DNA of 64,000 nt from Chloroflexi bacterium HGW-Chloroflexi-4 (lineage in GTDB: Bacteria; Chloroflexota; Anaerolineae; Anaerolineales; Anaerolineaceae), in assembly GCA_002840715.1 (NCBI GenBank), contig PHBW01000012.1:63868-127867 (forward strand). Direction: 5' to 3'. How positions within the stretch are numbered: position 1 is the stretch's first letter; every line of letters begins with the position of its first letter. Made by a program: the position numbers and the translations under genes. This document shows positions 17,785 through 26,164 of this stretch, piece after piece. The notes beneath the pieces were generated by a model. That model saw only the letters and a list, made by a program, of their open reading frames with translations, did no database searches and was not told the origin of the DNA.

Positions 17785-18435
17785 TTACATACCTTCAGCA
17801 AGGAAGGGGTCAATAAATGCTTTAATCTCTTCTGCACTTTTTATTCCAAATGGCATTGGATGAACGTCACCTTTGCGATCAACAATGAAGATTGGTGTGT
17901 TAGGTGGATTTAAGAAATTAGCGCCATAGAGATTGCCGATTTCCTTTGATACTTCCTGGGGGACAACTGCATATATCCAGTTAAAACCATTGCTATCTGT
18001 ATATTTTTTCAGATCTTCAGCATTTTCATTTGGATCAATATCAAATCCAATCGAAACCAGATCTGAATCCATACCGAGTGTCTCGTGCAATATTTTTACT
18101 TGCTCTTGTTGTTTCATGCAATTTGAGCACCACATTGCCAGATTTTCAACCAAAACAACTTTTCCGGCAAAATCTGCAATCTTGAATGACTCTCCGGTAT
18201 TCACATTTGTCAAAGACACATCAAAGAAACCGGGAGTCATCACGGCTTTATCTTCCATCGCTTCTGTTGCAACGGCTTCCATTGCTTCAGTTGAAGTGCC
18301 CATCATGTCATCGGTCGCCTTTTCCATCATGGCTTCGGTGGGTTTTTCCATCATGGCTTCCTGCGTGGGTGCTGCCGGTGAACAAGCCGCAATGATAAAA
18401 ACCAAACTAATTAGTGAAAATAAACTTTTATTCAT
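17785..18435 (-). CDS. Met-rich thioredoxin-like (redoxin) lipoprotein
   Basis: A 216-aa lipoprotein; GGAGG selects the start MNKSLF. After the lipobox Cys18 comes a low-complexity linker (residues 22-67) of repeated TEAMMEK-like units containing nine methionines in 39 residues. The TlpA/redoxin domain follows, with MWCSNC (Cys103, Cys106) as the redox motif. A cis-Pro region (PPNTPIFIVD) is present. It is probably reduced by the CcdA-like protein encoded next. The Met-rich tether next to a methionine sulfoxide reductase operon is unusual. Confidence 0.88.
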   Translation of the reverse strand: MNKSLFSLISLVFIIAACSPAAPTQEAMMEKPTEAMMEKATDDMMGTSTEAMEAVATEAMEDKAVMTPGFFDVSLTNVNTGESFKIADFAGKVVLVENLAMWCSNCMKQQEQVKILHETLGMDSDLVSIGFDIDPNENAEDLKKYTDSNGFNWIYAVVPQEVSKEIGNLYGANFLNPPNTPIFIVDRKGDVHPMPFGIKSAEEIKAFIDPFLAEGM

Positions 18436-18520
18436 TTCTTCCTCCATTTCAATATAGTTCTATTTTAGGAGTGACAAATTACACAAATAAGAAAAAAACA
18501 TTACGAAACCATGAACCATT

Positions 18521-18537
18521 GTTAAGAGTTGTGTAAT
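18521..18537 (+). promoter_or_regulatory. Putative response-regulator site 1
   Basis: GTTAAGAGTTGTGTAAT lies 34 bp before the response-regulator start, in the intergenic region shared with the divergent redoxin gene. It matches 13 of 17 bases of a second site at 20509-20525 upstream of the redoxin-MsrPQ operon. That fits autoregulation, but the binding protein is inferred. Confidence 0.45.
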
Positions 18538-18571
18538 ATTTTTGTTATACAATCAAATCAAGAGAAAAAAC

Positions 18572-19255
18572 ATGCCAAAAATCATTATTGTCGAAGATGA
18601 ACCCAGCATCAGTGAAGTTGTAAGCTTATATTTAAACCGTGCAGGTTTTGAAGTAACAACATTTGCAGATGGCTTGGAAGCACATCATTATCTTGCTTTG
18701 AGTTTACCTGACCTTGTCATCCTGGATGTCATGCTTCCAGGCATGGATGGATTTGCCCTCATTAGAAGTATTCGAGATCGCTCAGACGTACCTGTAATTT
18801 TGCTGACCTCAAGACGAGAAGAGAGCGACCGCATCGCCGGCCTTGAACTCGGCGCGGATGACTATGTAGTCAAACCCTTTAGCCCGCAAGAATTGGTCAG
18901 CCGCGTTAGGGCAGTTCTGCGCCGCACTCAAACCAAATTGGATTCTCCAGCGCAAGCGAACATTCAAGCTGGCAATCTCAATATTAATCCTCAAACTAGA
19001 GAGGTTTTGGTTAACGGCAGCGAAATAATACTGACAGCAAAAGAGTTTGATTTACTTTATCATCTCGCTACACATCCCCGCCAGGTCTTTTCACGCGATC
19101 AACTGCTTGAAAGCATTTGGGGTCTGCGGGATTTTATTGACCCAAGCACAGTTACCGTGCATATCAGACGCTTACGTGAAAAAATAGAAAAAGATCCCAC
19201 CACACCTACACATCTTGTGACGACCTGGGGTGTTGGGTATAAATTTGATCCCTAA
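18572..19255 (+). CDS. OmpR/PhoB-family response regulator
   Basis: A 227-aa protein starting MPKIIIVEDEP. The receiver has acidic residues at 8-10, phospho-acceptor Asp52 (LVILDVMLPG), a Thr in ILLTSRRE and Lys in VVKPFSPQEL. The C-terminal winged helix ends SRDQLLESIWG...TVTVHIRRLREKIE. It lies 3 bp before the histidine kinase gene. Position and type match HprR, which controls msrPQ in E. coli, although the family alone does not prove that role. Confidence 0.93.
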   Translation: MPKIIIVEDEPSISEVVSLYLNRAGFEVTTFADGLEAHHYLALSLPDLVILDVMLPGMDGFALIRSIRDRSDVPVILLTSRREESDRIAGLELGADDYVVKPFSPQELVSRVRAVLRRTQTKLDSPAQANIQAGNLNINPQTREVLVNGSEIILTAKEFDLLYHLATHPRQVFSRDQLLESIWGLRDFIDPSTVTVHIRRLREKIEKDPTTPTHLVTTWGVGYKFDP

Positions 19256-19258
19256 ACG

Positions 19259-20491
19259 ATGAAAAATTCAAACAAACGTACCCTGTTTTTTGCCACGACC
19301 ATTGCGGTCGTTCTCTTAATCTCGTTGGTGATCTTCTATTTATTGATGCGTCCAACCTTGGGAGACCTGCAGCACATGGCTTTATTCTTGGCCATAACGG
19401 CTGTGCTTTCAATCGCAATAGGTTACGGCGCTTATCGTTTAAATTGGTTAAAATATGCCCCCTCAATGCGTTGGGTCCTCTTGGGGTCTTATGTGATCGC
19501 CAGTCTATTAACCTTTTTAAATGTTTGGCTCACGGCCAGATTGATGTTTGCCAGCGAACACGACCTCTTGCTGGCAACCGTTTTGCTCTTGTTTGCCGGC
19601 GGCATCGCGGTTGCTCTGGGTAGTTTCTTTACCAGTGCGTTAATCGACCGCATCTCGCGTCTCGAATTAGCCACCCATTCGATTGAAAGCGGCGATTTAT
19701 CCACCAGGGCAGACATCCCTGGCAAAGATGAAATTGCCGCCCTGGCAGATTCATTTAACAAAATGGCACTCCAACTTGAAAGTGCAGACAAGAAACAGAA
19801 AGAACTCGAAACACTGCGTCGAGATCTGGTTGCCTGGGCGGGTCACGATCTGCGCACCCCCCTCTCTTCCATCCGTTTGTTGGTCGAAGCGCTTTCTGAC
19901 GGTGTCGTGACGGACCCCAAAGAAATTCAAAATTATCTCTCTCAAGCCAAAAAACAGGTCGACACCCTTTCGTTATTGGTGGATGATCTCTTTCAAATCT
20001 CTCAATTGGATTCTGGTGGAATGCCGCTTACGCTTGAAGCCGCCTCAATCAGAGATCTCATTTCAGACACACTTGAAAGTTTTTCCAGCTTGGCGGCACA
20101 AAAAGGGGTGAAACTGTGCGGCTCTGCCGATGACGGCGTGGACCCAATAAACATGGATGTGCTTTGGATGGGACGCGCGGTCAACAATTTGGTCAGCAAC
20201 GCCATCCGCTATACCCCCGCCAACGGTGAAATAAATATTGTCGCAAAATGCAGTGGTGACAACGTGATTGTCAGCATCAGTGATTCTGGAGAAGGCATCT
20301 TGCCTGAAGATATCTCTCACGTTTTTGAACGTTTCTACAGGGGTGATAAATCACGCAGTCGTGTCAGCGGCGGCGCCGGGTTGGGTTTGGCCATTGCCAA
20401 AGGGGTGATTGAGGCACACAGGGGTGAAATTACGGTTCAGAGCGAACTTCATAAAGGCACTACCTTTTCGTTTTTACTTCCAAAGCGTTAA
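19259..20491 (+). CDS. Sensor histidine kinase
   Basis: A 410-aa kinase with four predicted transmembrane helices (about 8-30, 38-58, 71-93, 103-126) and very little extracytoplasmic sequence. A HAMP-like segment (128-180) follows. The HisKA box WAGHDLRTPLSS holds phospho-acceptor His196. The ATPase domain has N-box (VNNLVSNAIRY), G1 (SDSGEGI) and G2 (GAGLGLAIAKG) motifs. The small external loops suggest that it senses a membrane or redox signal rather than a large ligand. It is co-transcribed with the response regulator. Confidence 0.93.
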   Translation: MKNSNKRTLFFATTIAVVLLISLVIFYLLMRPTLGDLQHMALFLAITAVLSIAIGYGAYRLNWLKYAPSMRWVLLGSYVIASLLTFLNVWLTARLMFASEHDLLLATVLLLFAGGIAVALGSFFTSALIDRISRLELATHSIESGDLSTRADIPGKDEIAALADSFNKMALQLESADKKQKELETLRRDLVAWAGHDLRTPLSSIRLLVEALSDGVVTDPKEIQNYLSQAKKQVDTLSLLVDDLFQISQLDSGGMPLTLEAASIRDLISDTLESFSSLAAQKGVKLCGSADDGVDPINMDVLWMGRAVNNLVSNAIRYTPANGEINIVAKCSGDNVIVSISDSGEGILPEDISHVFERFYRGDKSRSRVSGGAGLGLAIAKGVIEAHRGEITVQSELHKGTTFSFLLPKR

Positions 20492-20508
20492 TCCTTTGTT
20501 TCTCACTG

Positions 20509-20537
20509 GTTAAGAATTTCGTAACTAATTTTAGTTA
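20509..20537 (+). promoter_or_regulatory. Putative response-regulator site 2 and adjoining inverted repeat
   Basis: GTTAAGAATTTCGTAAC (20509-20525) resembles the site at 18521-18537. It runs into the inverted repeat TAACTAA-TT-TTAGTTA (20522-20537). Both lie 30-60 bp upstream of the redoxin-msrPQ operon, where an OmpR-type activator would bind. Confidence 0.45.
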
Positions 20538-20567
20538 ACATAACCTTATCAACAAGGAGATATGGTT

Positions 20568-21116
20568 ATGCGATCACTTCTAATATTCCTATTTACTGGC
20601 TTATTTCTGCTTACGGCTTGCACGCCAGCCAATAGTACAGTTGAGAAATCAACCTCGGTTGATCTGCCAGACCTGGGTATTGCGCCCGAGTTGACCAATA
20701 CGATTTGGATTAACACCGAAAATCCACTCAGGCTCGCAGACCTGAAAGGCAAAGTTGTCATCATTGAGATGTGGACCTTTGGCTGCATCAACTGCCGCAA
20801 TGTGATTCCCAATTTGATTAAATGGCATGAAAAATACGCATCAGAAGGATTGGTGATTATTGGCGATCATTTTCCAGAATTCGACCGCGAATCCGTACTC
20901 GAAAATTTACAGCAAGCGGTTGAAGAACTCAAAATCCCCTATGCGGTTGCCGAAGACAATCTCGGAAAGACCTGGAATGCCTATAACACCCACTATTGGC
21001 CAAGCCTCTACCTGATCGACAAAAACGGTCACATTCGCTACACCCACATTGGTGAAGGTAAATATCAAGAAACCGAAGATGCAATTGTCGCGCTTTTGAA
21101 CGAAGAAGTAAATTAA
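20568..21116 (+). CDS. TlpA/DipZ-like redoxin lipoprotein
   Basis: A 182-aa protein; AAGGAG 8 bp upstream selects the start MRSLLIF. The signal peptide ends in lipobox LLTAC (Cys18). The thioredoxin-like domain carries WTFGCINC (Cys73, Cys76), the variant active site of DipZ-type redoxins. A later WPSLYLIDKNG segment provides the cis-Pro. It is 12 bp upstream of msrP in the same operon, so it may reduce MsrP substrates or scavenge oxidants outside the membrane. Confidence 0.88.
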   Translation: MRSLLIFLFTGLFLLTACTPANSTVEKSTSVDLPDLGIAPELTNTIWINTENPLRLADLKGKVVIIEMWTFGCINCRNVIPNLIKWHEKYASEGLVIIGDHFPEFDRESVLENLQQAVEELKIPYAVAEDNLGKTWNAYNTHYWPSLYLIDKNGHIRYTHIGEGKYQETEDAIVALLNEEVN

Positions 21117-21128
21117 CCAGGAGCTATC

Positions 21129-22064
21129 ATGAATACTCAAAAAATAAATTCATCTGAGATTACACCCAAAAATGTATACCTTTCAAGACGAGACTTTATG
21201 CGCACCGCAGGTGTCATCGCTGGAGGTGTAGCCCTTGTTGCATGCAATGTGTCGCCAGACAAAAGCACTTCCATTGACTCAGCAGCCGGAACTCAACCAC
21301 CAACCGGGGGCGATGTACCCAACACTTTCGAAGATATCACCAACTACAACAATTATTATGAATTCACCACAGACAAACAGAGAGTTGCCACATTGGCCAA
21401 AGATTTCAAGACCTCTCCTTGGGATGTGGAAATATCAGGTATGGTCAGTAATCCGGGAAAATTCAGTGTTGATGATCTGATCAAAAAGTATTCACCCGAA
21501 GAACGCATTTATCGTCTGCGCTGCGTTGAAGCATGGAGCATGGTCATTCCGTGGATGGGTTTTCCGCTCGCCAAACTACTTGCAGATGTGCAGCCCACCT
21601 CAGATGCCCGCTACGTACGATTTGAAACCCTCTTTGACCCCTCAGAGATGCCAGGTCAAAAACAAGGCTCTTATCCCTGGCCTTATCAAGAAGGGCTGCG
21701 GATCGACGAGGCCATGAACGACCTCACCCTTCTCTCTACCGGCTTATACGGCGGGGAACTGCCAGCCCAAAGCGGCGGCGGCGTCAGATTGGTCGTACCC
21801 TGGAAATACGGCTTTAAATCAATTAAGGCCATTGTCAAAATAGAGCTGACCGACCAGCAACCCACAACGTTGTGGAGCACTATTGCCCCCAATGAATATG
21901 GCTTTTATGCCAATGTCAACCCTCTGGTAGATCATCCCCGTTGGAGTCAAGCCACAGAACGCAGGATTGGTGAATTCAGCCGCCGAGATACGCTAATGTT
22001 TAATGGGTACGCTGACCAGGTTGCCCATCTTTATGAAGGCATGGATTTAAACAGGAATTATTGA
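21129..22064 (+). CDS. msrP: MsrP, molybdopterin methionine sulfoxide reductase catalytic subunit
   Basis: A 311-aa sulfite-oxidase-fold enzyme of the MsrP/YedY family, which reduces methionine sulfoxide in exported proteins. A twin-arginine signal (SRRDFM, 19-24) precedes a hydrophobic stretch ending LVACN, which also fits a lipobox at Cys39. The molybdenum-ligating Cys is Cys132 in [11 protein letters not shown], followed by the family motif [17 protein letters not shown] lies 6 bp before the ATG. It is followed directly by msrQ. The possible lipid anchor is unusual for MsrP. Confidence 0.95.
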   Translation: MNTQKINSSEITPKNVYLSRRDFMRTAGVIAGGVALVACNVSPDKSTSIDSAAGTQPPTGGDVPNTFEDITNYNNYYEFTTDKQRVATLAKDFKTSPWDVEISGMVSNPGKFSVDDLIKKYSPEERIYRLRCVEAWSMVIPWMGFPLAKLLADVQPTSDARYVRFETLFDPSEMPGQKQGSYPWPYQEGLRIDEAMNDLTLLSTGLYGGELPAQSGGGVRLVVPWKYGFKSIKAIVKIELTDQQPTTLWSTIAPNEYGFYANVNPLVDHPRWSQATERRIGEFSRRDTLMFNGYADQVAHLYEGMDLNRNY

Positions 22065-22071
22065 GGTGAAT

Positions 22072-22785
22072 ATGAATTCAAACACGGCCATTCCCATTAC
22101 AGAAAATAAAATGAAAAACACCCTGTCCATCCCCTGGCTGCGTTTATTTGTTCACTTCCTTGGTCTTCTGCCAATGGCAGAATTGCTCTATAAGTTTATC
22201 GTGGATCAATTGACTGTCAATCCGATTCAATTTATCGAACAGTTTTTTGGACGGGCTGCACTCAATCTGCTCGTGGTCACAATGGCGGTCACACCAATTG
22301 TGTCGATCACAAGCTTGAAGAAACTCTCTAAACATCGTCGTGCGCTTGGGTTATATACCTTCTTGTATTTTGCCTTACATTTCACCACTTTTGCCGTCCT
22401 GGATTACGGGTTAAACTTTAGACAAATCTATCTGTTAACCATCCAAAAACCCTTCATTTTACTGGGTACCCTGGCTGGATTAATGCTGATCGCTCTCGCT
22501 TTTACATCCTTCAAAACATGGATGAAACGGCTCGGAAAGAACTGGGCTAGACTGCATAAATTGGTCTATGTGATTGGTGGATTGGCTGTCTTTCATTATG
22601 CGCTTGCCGTAAAAGGCTCACTGAGTACGCTCAGTGGCAATATAGTACGTCCGCTGATCATGGGGGGATTGGTAATCATTCTGCTCGTATTAAGAATCCC
22701 GGCAGTAAAAAGTCGAGTTATATCCTTAAGAAACCGTATACTTGAATTGTTTTCTCCAACCTTAAAGCCATCAATCACCAAGTGA
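22072..22785 (+). CDS. msrQ: MsrQ, heme-binding membrane partner of MsrP
   Basis: The protein of about 237 aa has roughly six transmembrane helices of the ferric-reductase-like YedZ family. Conserved histidines lie in ALHFTTF, LHKLVYV and VFHYALAV and would ligate heme. MsrQ brings electrons from the quinone pool or flavin reductase to MsrP. The ATG has GAGG upstream; a GTG two codons earlier is an alternative. A strong terminator follows, closing the five-gene rightward operon. Confidence 0.93.
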   Translation: MNSNTAIPITENKMKNTLSIPWLRLFVHFLGLLPMAELLYKFIVDQLTVNPIQFIEQFFGRAALNLLVVTMAVTPIVSITSLKKLSKHRRALGLYTFLYFALHFTTFAVLDYGLNFRQIYLLTIQKPFILLGTLAGLMLIALAFTSFKTWMKRLGKNWARLHKLVYVIGGLAVFHYALAVKGSLSTLSGNIVRPLIMGGLVIILLVLRIPAVKSRVISLRNRILELFSPTLKPSITK

Positions 22786-22806
22786 ATCGTGAACCCTAAG
22801 ACTAAA

Positions 22807-22845
22807 AAATATCACGGATGTGCATTTCTCACCGTGATATTTTTA
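22807..22845 (+). terminator. Terminator of the msrPQ operon
   Basis: AAATATCACGG (22807-22817) pairs with CCGTGATATTT (22832-22842) over 11 bp and is followed by a short T-run. Confidence 0.85.
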
Positions 22846-22882
22846 TGACACAACCCTAACACCTTATCTACTATTGATCTGA

Positions 22883-22920
22883 GGTAGAGGGTCTGTCCTA
22901 TGGCAAACAAACCCTCTACC
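22883..22920 (-). terminator. Hairpin downstream of the 56-aa membrane protein gene
   Basis: GGTAGAGGGT (22883-22892) and ACCCTCTACC (22911-22920) form a perfect 10-bp stem with an 18-nt loop, 12 bp after the leftward small gene. No T-run is visible. Confidence 0.45.
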
Positions 22921-22931
22921 AACTCAAAGGT

Positions 22932-23102
22932 TTACAATCCAGTGAGGGCTGTAGCCAGAACTAACAACACAAATGCTGCCGCCACCATCCAAAACGCGTA
23001 TGGCGCCAGCGCCGGAATCGGAATCAGCGTTGACAAAATACCAAGTCCGCCAAGGATAACGGCAATCCACCAGGTGACAACTTTCGGTTTGCTCAGTTTC
23101 AT
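22932..23102 (-). CDS. 56-aa small membrane protein
   Basis: A complete small ORF encoding two hydrophobic helices (residues 9-29 and 33-53) joined by a short IPIPALAP turn. The N-terminus is MKLSKPKVVTWW, and GGAG lies 8 bp before the ATG. Hydrophobicity, the RBS and the downstream hairpin show it is the real gene here, not the longer ORFs in other frames. It is on the same strand as the lipoprotein at 23.2-23.6 kb, 100 bp away, and may share its transcript. Function unknown. Confidence 0.8.
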   Translation of the reverse strand: MKLSKPKVVTWWIAVILGGLGILSTLIPIPALAPYAFWMVAAAFVLLVLATALTGL

Positions 23103-23203
23103 GTGTTTTTCTCCATTTCTGTTTTTTTCGATCCATTACCGGCTCAATTATTCATGTTTCATTCAACTTAAAGTTGATGTAGTTCTCGTTGGCTGAATTA
23201 AAT

Positions 23204-23599
23204 CTACAATTTCAAAGGTCGTCTGCGCCTAAAGAACAAAGAAATCAGAGTGAAAATTATGGCGATCCCCAATAGAAAACCGAAGTTATACAAACTGCCA
23301 TCGTTATGCACTTCATACATTTGCACATTCGGATTTATTAATGAAAAAATAAGTGTGCCTGGAGAAATAAAACCATGCCATACCCCTGAGAGGATTCCTC
23401 CGACCAGACCATGAGCATCCGCAGTATTCACTATTGGGTTGATACCTGGAGCATTGAGTTGAATTTTGAACCCGGGAACATCCATTTTTTCATTGGCGTT
23501 TGGCACTGGTGTACTGATTTGAATTCCAGAACCAGGCGTACAGCCGATTAACAAAACAATTGCCAAAACAATTACGACGATAAAGATTAACTTCCTCAT
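23204..23599 (-). CDS. Small lipoprotein with C-terminal membrane helix
   Basis: A 131-aa protein with lipobox LLIGC (Cys20), a central segment GLVGGILSGVWHGFISPGTLIFSLINPNVQMYEV and a C-terminal helix ending in RRRRPLKL. The WHG-x-I/F-x-P and VHNDGSLYNFGFLLG patterns recur in a widespread family of small membrane lipoproteins without assigned function. Both ends are membrane-attached, the C-terminus facing the cytoplasm. The gene probably forms a unit with the 56-aa membrane protein. Confidence 0.75.
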   Translation of the reverse strand: MRKLIFIVVIVLAIVLLIGCTPGSGIQISTPVPNANEKMDVPGFKIQLNAPGINPIVNTADAHGLVGGILSGVWHGFISPGTLIFSLINPNVQMYEVHNDGSLYNFGFLLGIAIIFTLISLFFRRRRPLKL

Positions 23600-23817
23600 A
23601 AAAATCCATCCTTTGTACGTTTGAATCGATATGGGTATGGGGTCATCTGGATAAATGCAAAAGAAAGAGAATAGACATACTTCCTATTGCCTTAAGACCC
23701 GGCCATCGACTACCAATTCAATAAAACGAAGGCCGTTACTAAATTAGATATTCTGTATGGATTCAGTGTAATTTAGAGAAGCTATTTTTGTCCTCAAAAA
23801 AATCTATTAAGTACCTA

Positions 23818-24378
23818 TCATTTTTTGAGGTTTTGCCAGTCTGCAGAATGAATTTCCCAAAGTACTTGTCGTTCAAACCCCGGCAGCGAATCATATTGAT
23901 GCTGCCGCTCACCCGCATTTTTGAATCCAAGTTTTTCTAAAACCCGGTTTGACGCGTTGTTATCAGGGTGTGTTTCGGCAAACAGCCTCTCCTTCTTGAG
24001 TACCTCAAACACATAGGTCATCATCCCACCGGTGATTTCGCTGGCATACCCTCGCTGTTGATGTTCAGGCAGCACAAACCATGAGAATTCCAGACCAGGT
24101 TCATCAGGGTTGGTATCTTCAGTGAAACCGGCGATGCCCACAGCCGTGCCTTCCCCTATTAACTGGATGACCCCGTAATAATAATTCTGTTTTCCCCATT
24201 CCTCTCGCCACTCCTTCAGCGTCTCTTCAGTCAGATCAACCGCCCAGGTTCCGCCTAAAAAACGCATCATATCCTCGTCACAAAACAGGCGAACAAACAA
24301 ATTGCGGTCACCTTCTTCAACCCGGCGTAAAATAAGTCTGGAGGTTTCAAATATTTTTTCAGAAAGTGAGTCAGCCAA
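23818..24378 (-). CDS. GNAT acetyltransferase, RimJ/RimL-like
   Basis: The 186-aa protein has the N-terminal ETSRLILRRVEEGD of ribosomal-protein-type acetyltransferases, the acetyl-CoA loop LPEHQQRGYASEITG and the C-terminal THPDNNASNRVLEKLGFKNAG. It would acetylate an N-terminal amine or small molecule. The best start is TTG (MADSLSEK) with GAGG upstream. It stands alone. Confidence 0.88.
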   Translation of the reverse strand: MADSLSEKIFETSRLILRRVEEGDRNLFVRLFCDEDMMRFLGGTWAVDLTEETLKEWREEWGKQNYYYGVIQLIGEGTAVGIAGFTEDTNPDEPGLEFSWFVLPEHQQRGYASEITGGMMTYVFEVLKKERLFAETHPDNNASNRVLEKLGFKNAGERQHQYDSLPGFERQVLWEIHSADWQNLKK

Positions 24379-24505
24379 AGGGTTTTCCTCTATGCAGTTT
24401 AAATATATGGAATATTATAGTTGGCATTTCGGCTTCTGTTTAAAAAATCCCCCGGCTCACAAGCAGTGATCATCACGGGGATAGATGTGTTCGTCTCTTC
24501 TTACG

Positions 24506-25236
24506 CTATCTCGCCCACTCTTCTGTAATCGTGCCGGAGGGTCCTTCATATGTGACCAGTAAAGTAGTCGTTGAAACCACATATTCTGTTGAAGAAGGCG
24601 GTGACATAAAATTATCAGGCAGCGTAAATGCTGAAACCGGTGCATCTGTAATCACGCCATCAATGCTCATGGTCATGGTGCCAAAGACAACAGAATAAGT
24701 TGAATCACTGAGAAAAATGGATGATCCTTCTGCTGTATATCGGCCTTCACCGTTATGTGTGCCGGTCATTTGCACATAATCTGTACCACCTGGAATTTCA
24801 GCCCTGACAATGTTTTCTCCGTTGATCAGATAACTTCCGTCGGTATTTAACTCCATGCTCATGGCGCTCGGTGCAACCAAATACATCATCGTGATTGCGT
24901 CAGATCAAGGAATTTGTTGTTCAAAGCGTAGGCAGCCATGGTCGACACACCTACCAAACACGGATCACCGCCGCCAGTAATCTCTTCCGGTGTTGGCATT
25001 GACGGCGTGGGCATCTCCGTTGACATCTCCTCCGTCGGCTCCGGGTCTGAAGAATCTCCCGCCAGAAAAGGCAGGGAACAAGCCGTGCTGGTCACTAAAA
25101 CAAATATTAACAAAAAGTACTTTATGCTATTTTTCTCTTTATTATCATATTTTATACGGGATACATAAATTTGATCACTTTTGCAATAGTTAATAATGGT
25201 CAATATTATTTTTGCCCGAATGAGTACAATAACCAT
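24506..25236 (-). pseudogene. Lipocalin-like lipoprotein gene broken by a frameshift
   Basis: Two minus-strand frames meet at 24886-24889. The upstream frame has a hydrophobic signal (KYFLLIFVLVTSTACS), a Pro/Thr/Glu-rich linker and PCLVGVSTMAAYALNNKFLDLTQ. The downstream frame continues with MMYLVAPSAMSMELNTDGSY and ends TEEWAR. Together they read as one lipocalin-like secreted lipoprotein, so a one-base shift near CAATCACGATGATG is the simplest explanation. The signal region also lacks a well-placed ATG: AGCATAAAG sits where one is expected. Two overlapping coupled genes (ATGA) are a less likely alternative. Confidence 0.6.
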
Positions 25237-25240
25237 TATT

Positions 25241-25855
25241 TTACTTGCTAGTCACCTTCACCCCTCGTGCAAATTGTATAATCTTTTTGACCATCCACCA
25301 ATGCATTATCAGTAGGCTACCTCCACCCACAACTATTAATGCGATGATCATCACTTGCGTGACATCAAAATTCAAACGAAGCATCCCCTCAAGATTGGCG
25401 GCAGTGGACGGGTCGAGTAAAGCCAAAAAAGCGGAAGACACACAGATAAACGCCATGACACAAGTCGTATAAAGTTTTGTTCTTAATATGAACCTTTTTT
25501 CTTCATCGACTGAAACCGATTTATGCGCCAGTTTTCGTCCGATGAACAACCCGGCAGGAATCGCAAGAATCACATTAAATATTGGTACTCCCATGAAGAA
25601 ACCAAACACACAAATAGAGTAGAAAAAGAAAATTCCCATCCAGATCTTCATATCCATGTCAAAAGCTCTCGCAACCCACTTCTTGAGAAAGAGTATATCA
25701 ATGATCAATCCCAGCACCATTCCGCTCAAAGCTGCTATCGTTACCCATGCAGTAGCTGACTGCTGGTTGGTAATCCACCATCCCCCAAGGAAACCAACCA
25801 GGGGAGGAATTGATCCAATTGCTTGAACCAAAAATAGTTTTTCAATTTTTATCAT
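25241..25855 (-). CDS. Multi-pass membrane protein, unknown function
   Basis: A protein of about 204 aa with six predicted hydrophobic helices, beginning MIKIEKLFLVQAIGS and ending WWMVKKIIQFARG. A GRKLAHKS basic loop lies mid-protein. No transport or enzyme motif is recognised. The ATG (with AGGA) is preferred over a TTG two codons upstream. It lies directly upstream of the broken lipoprotein gene on the same strand. Confidence 0.7.
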   Translation of the reverse strand: MIKIEKLFLVQAIGSIPPLVGFLGGWWITNQQSATAWVTIAALSGMVLGLIIDILFLKKWVARAFDMDMKIWMGIFFFYSICVFGFFMGVPIFNVILAIPAGLFIGRKLAHKSVSVDEEKRFILRTKLYTTCVMAFICVSSAFLALLDPSTAANLEGMLRLNFDVTQVMIIALIVVGGGSLLIMHWWMVKKIIQFARGVKVTSK

Positions 25856-25861
25856 AATCAA

Positions 25862-26164
25862 TCCTGTCTTTGAAAAATCGGTGTTGCTGGATTTTTTAAT
25901 AATTCATCATGCCTGAGAAGATTATTGTATATTGCCCCACAAATCAGTAACCATCAAAACCTATCAATTTCCTTCGAATCAAACCCCAAGACACAAGGAA
26001 AAAATTGAAACATAAAATACTGCACAAGACGTTGATATTTCGTAAGACAAAGTAAAGTTGCTATAATAAATTATTGACGCTTTCCATTGATGCTTATCCC
26101 CATAAACTTTATTACTGCTCTGTTGCAATCCCCATCGGATAAATTTATTCCCAGGAGACCTGTA
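25862..26164. other. Intergenic region between divergent genes
   Basis: About 300 bp of AT-rich DNA between the leftward membrane protein gene and the rightward lipoprotein gene. It should hold both promoters. I see no convincing ORF, hairpin or repeat. Confidence 0.5.

Noticed and set aside
22900-23196. 98-codon rightward ORF and a 70-codon leftward ORF in another frame
   Set aside because: Both are shadows of the 56-aa membrane protein gene, which alone has an RBS and a coherent hydrophobic pattern.
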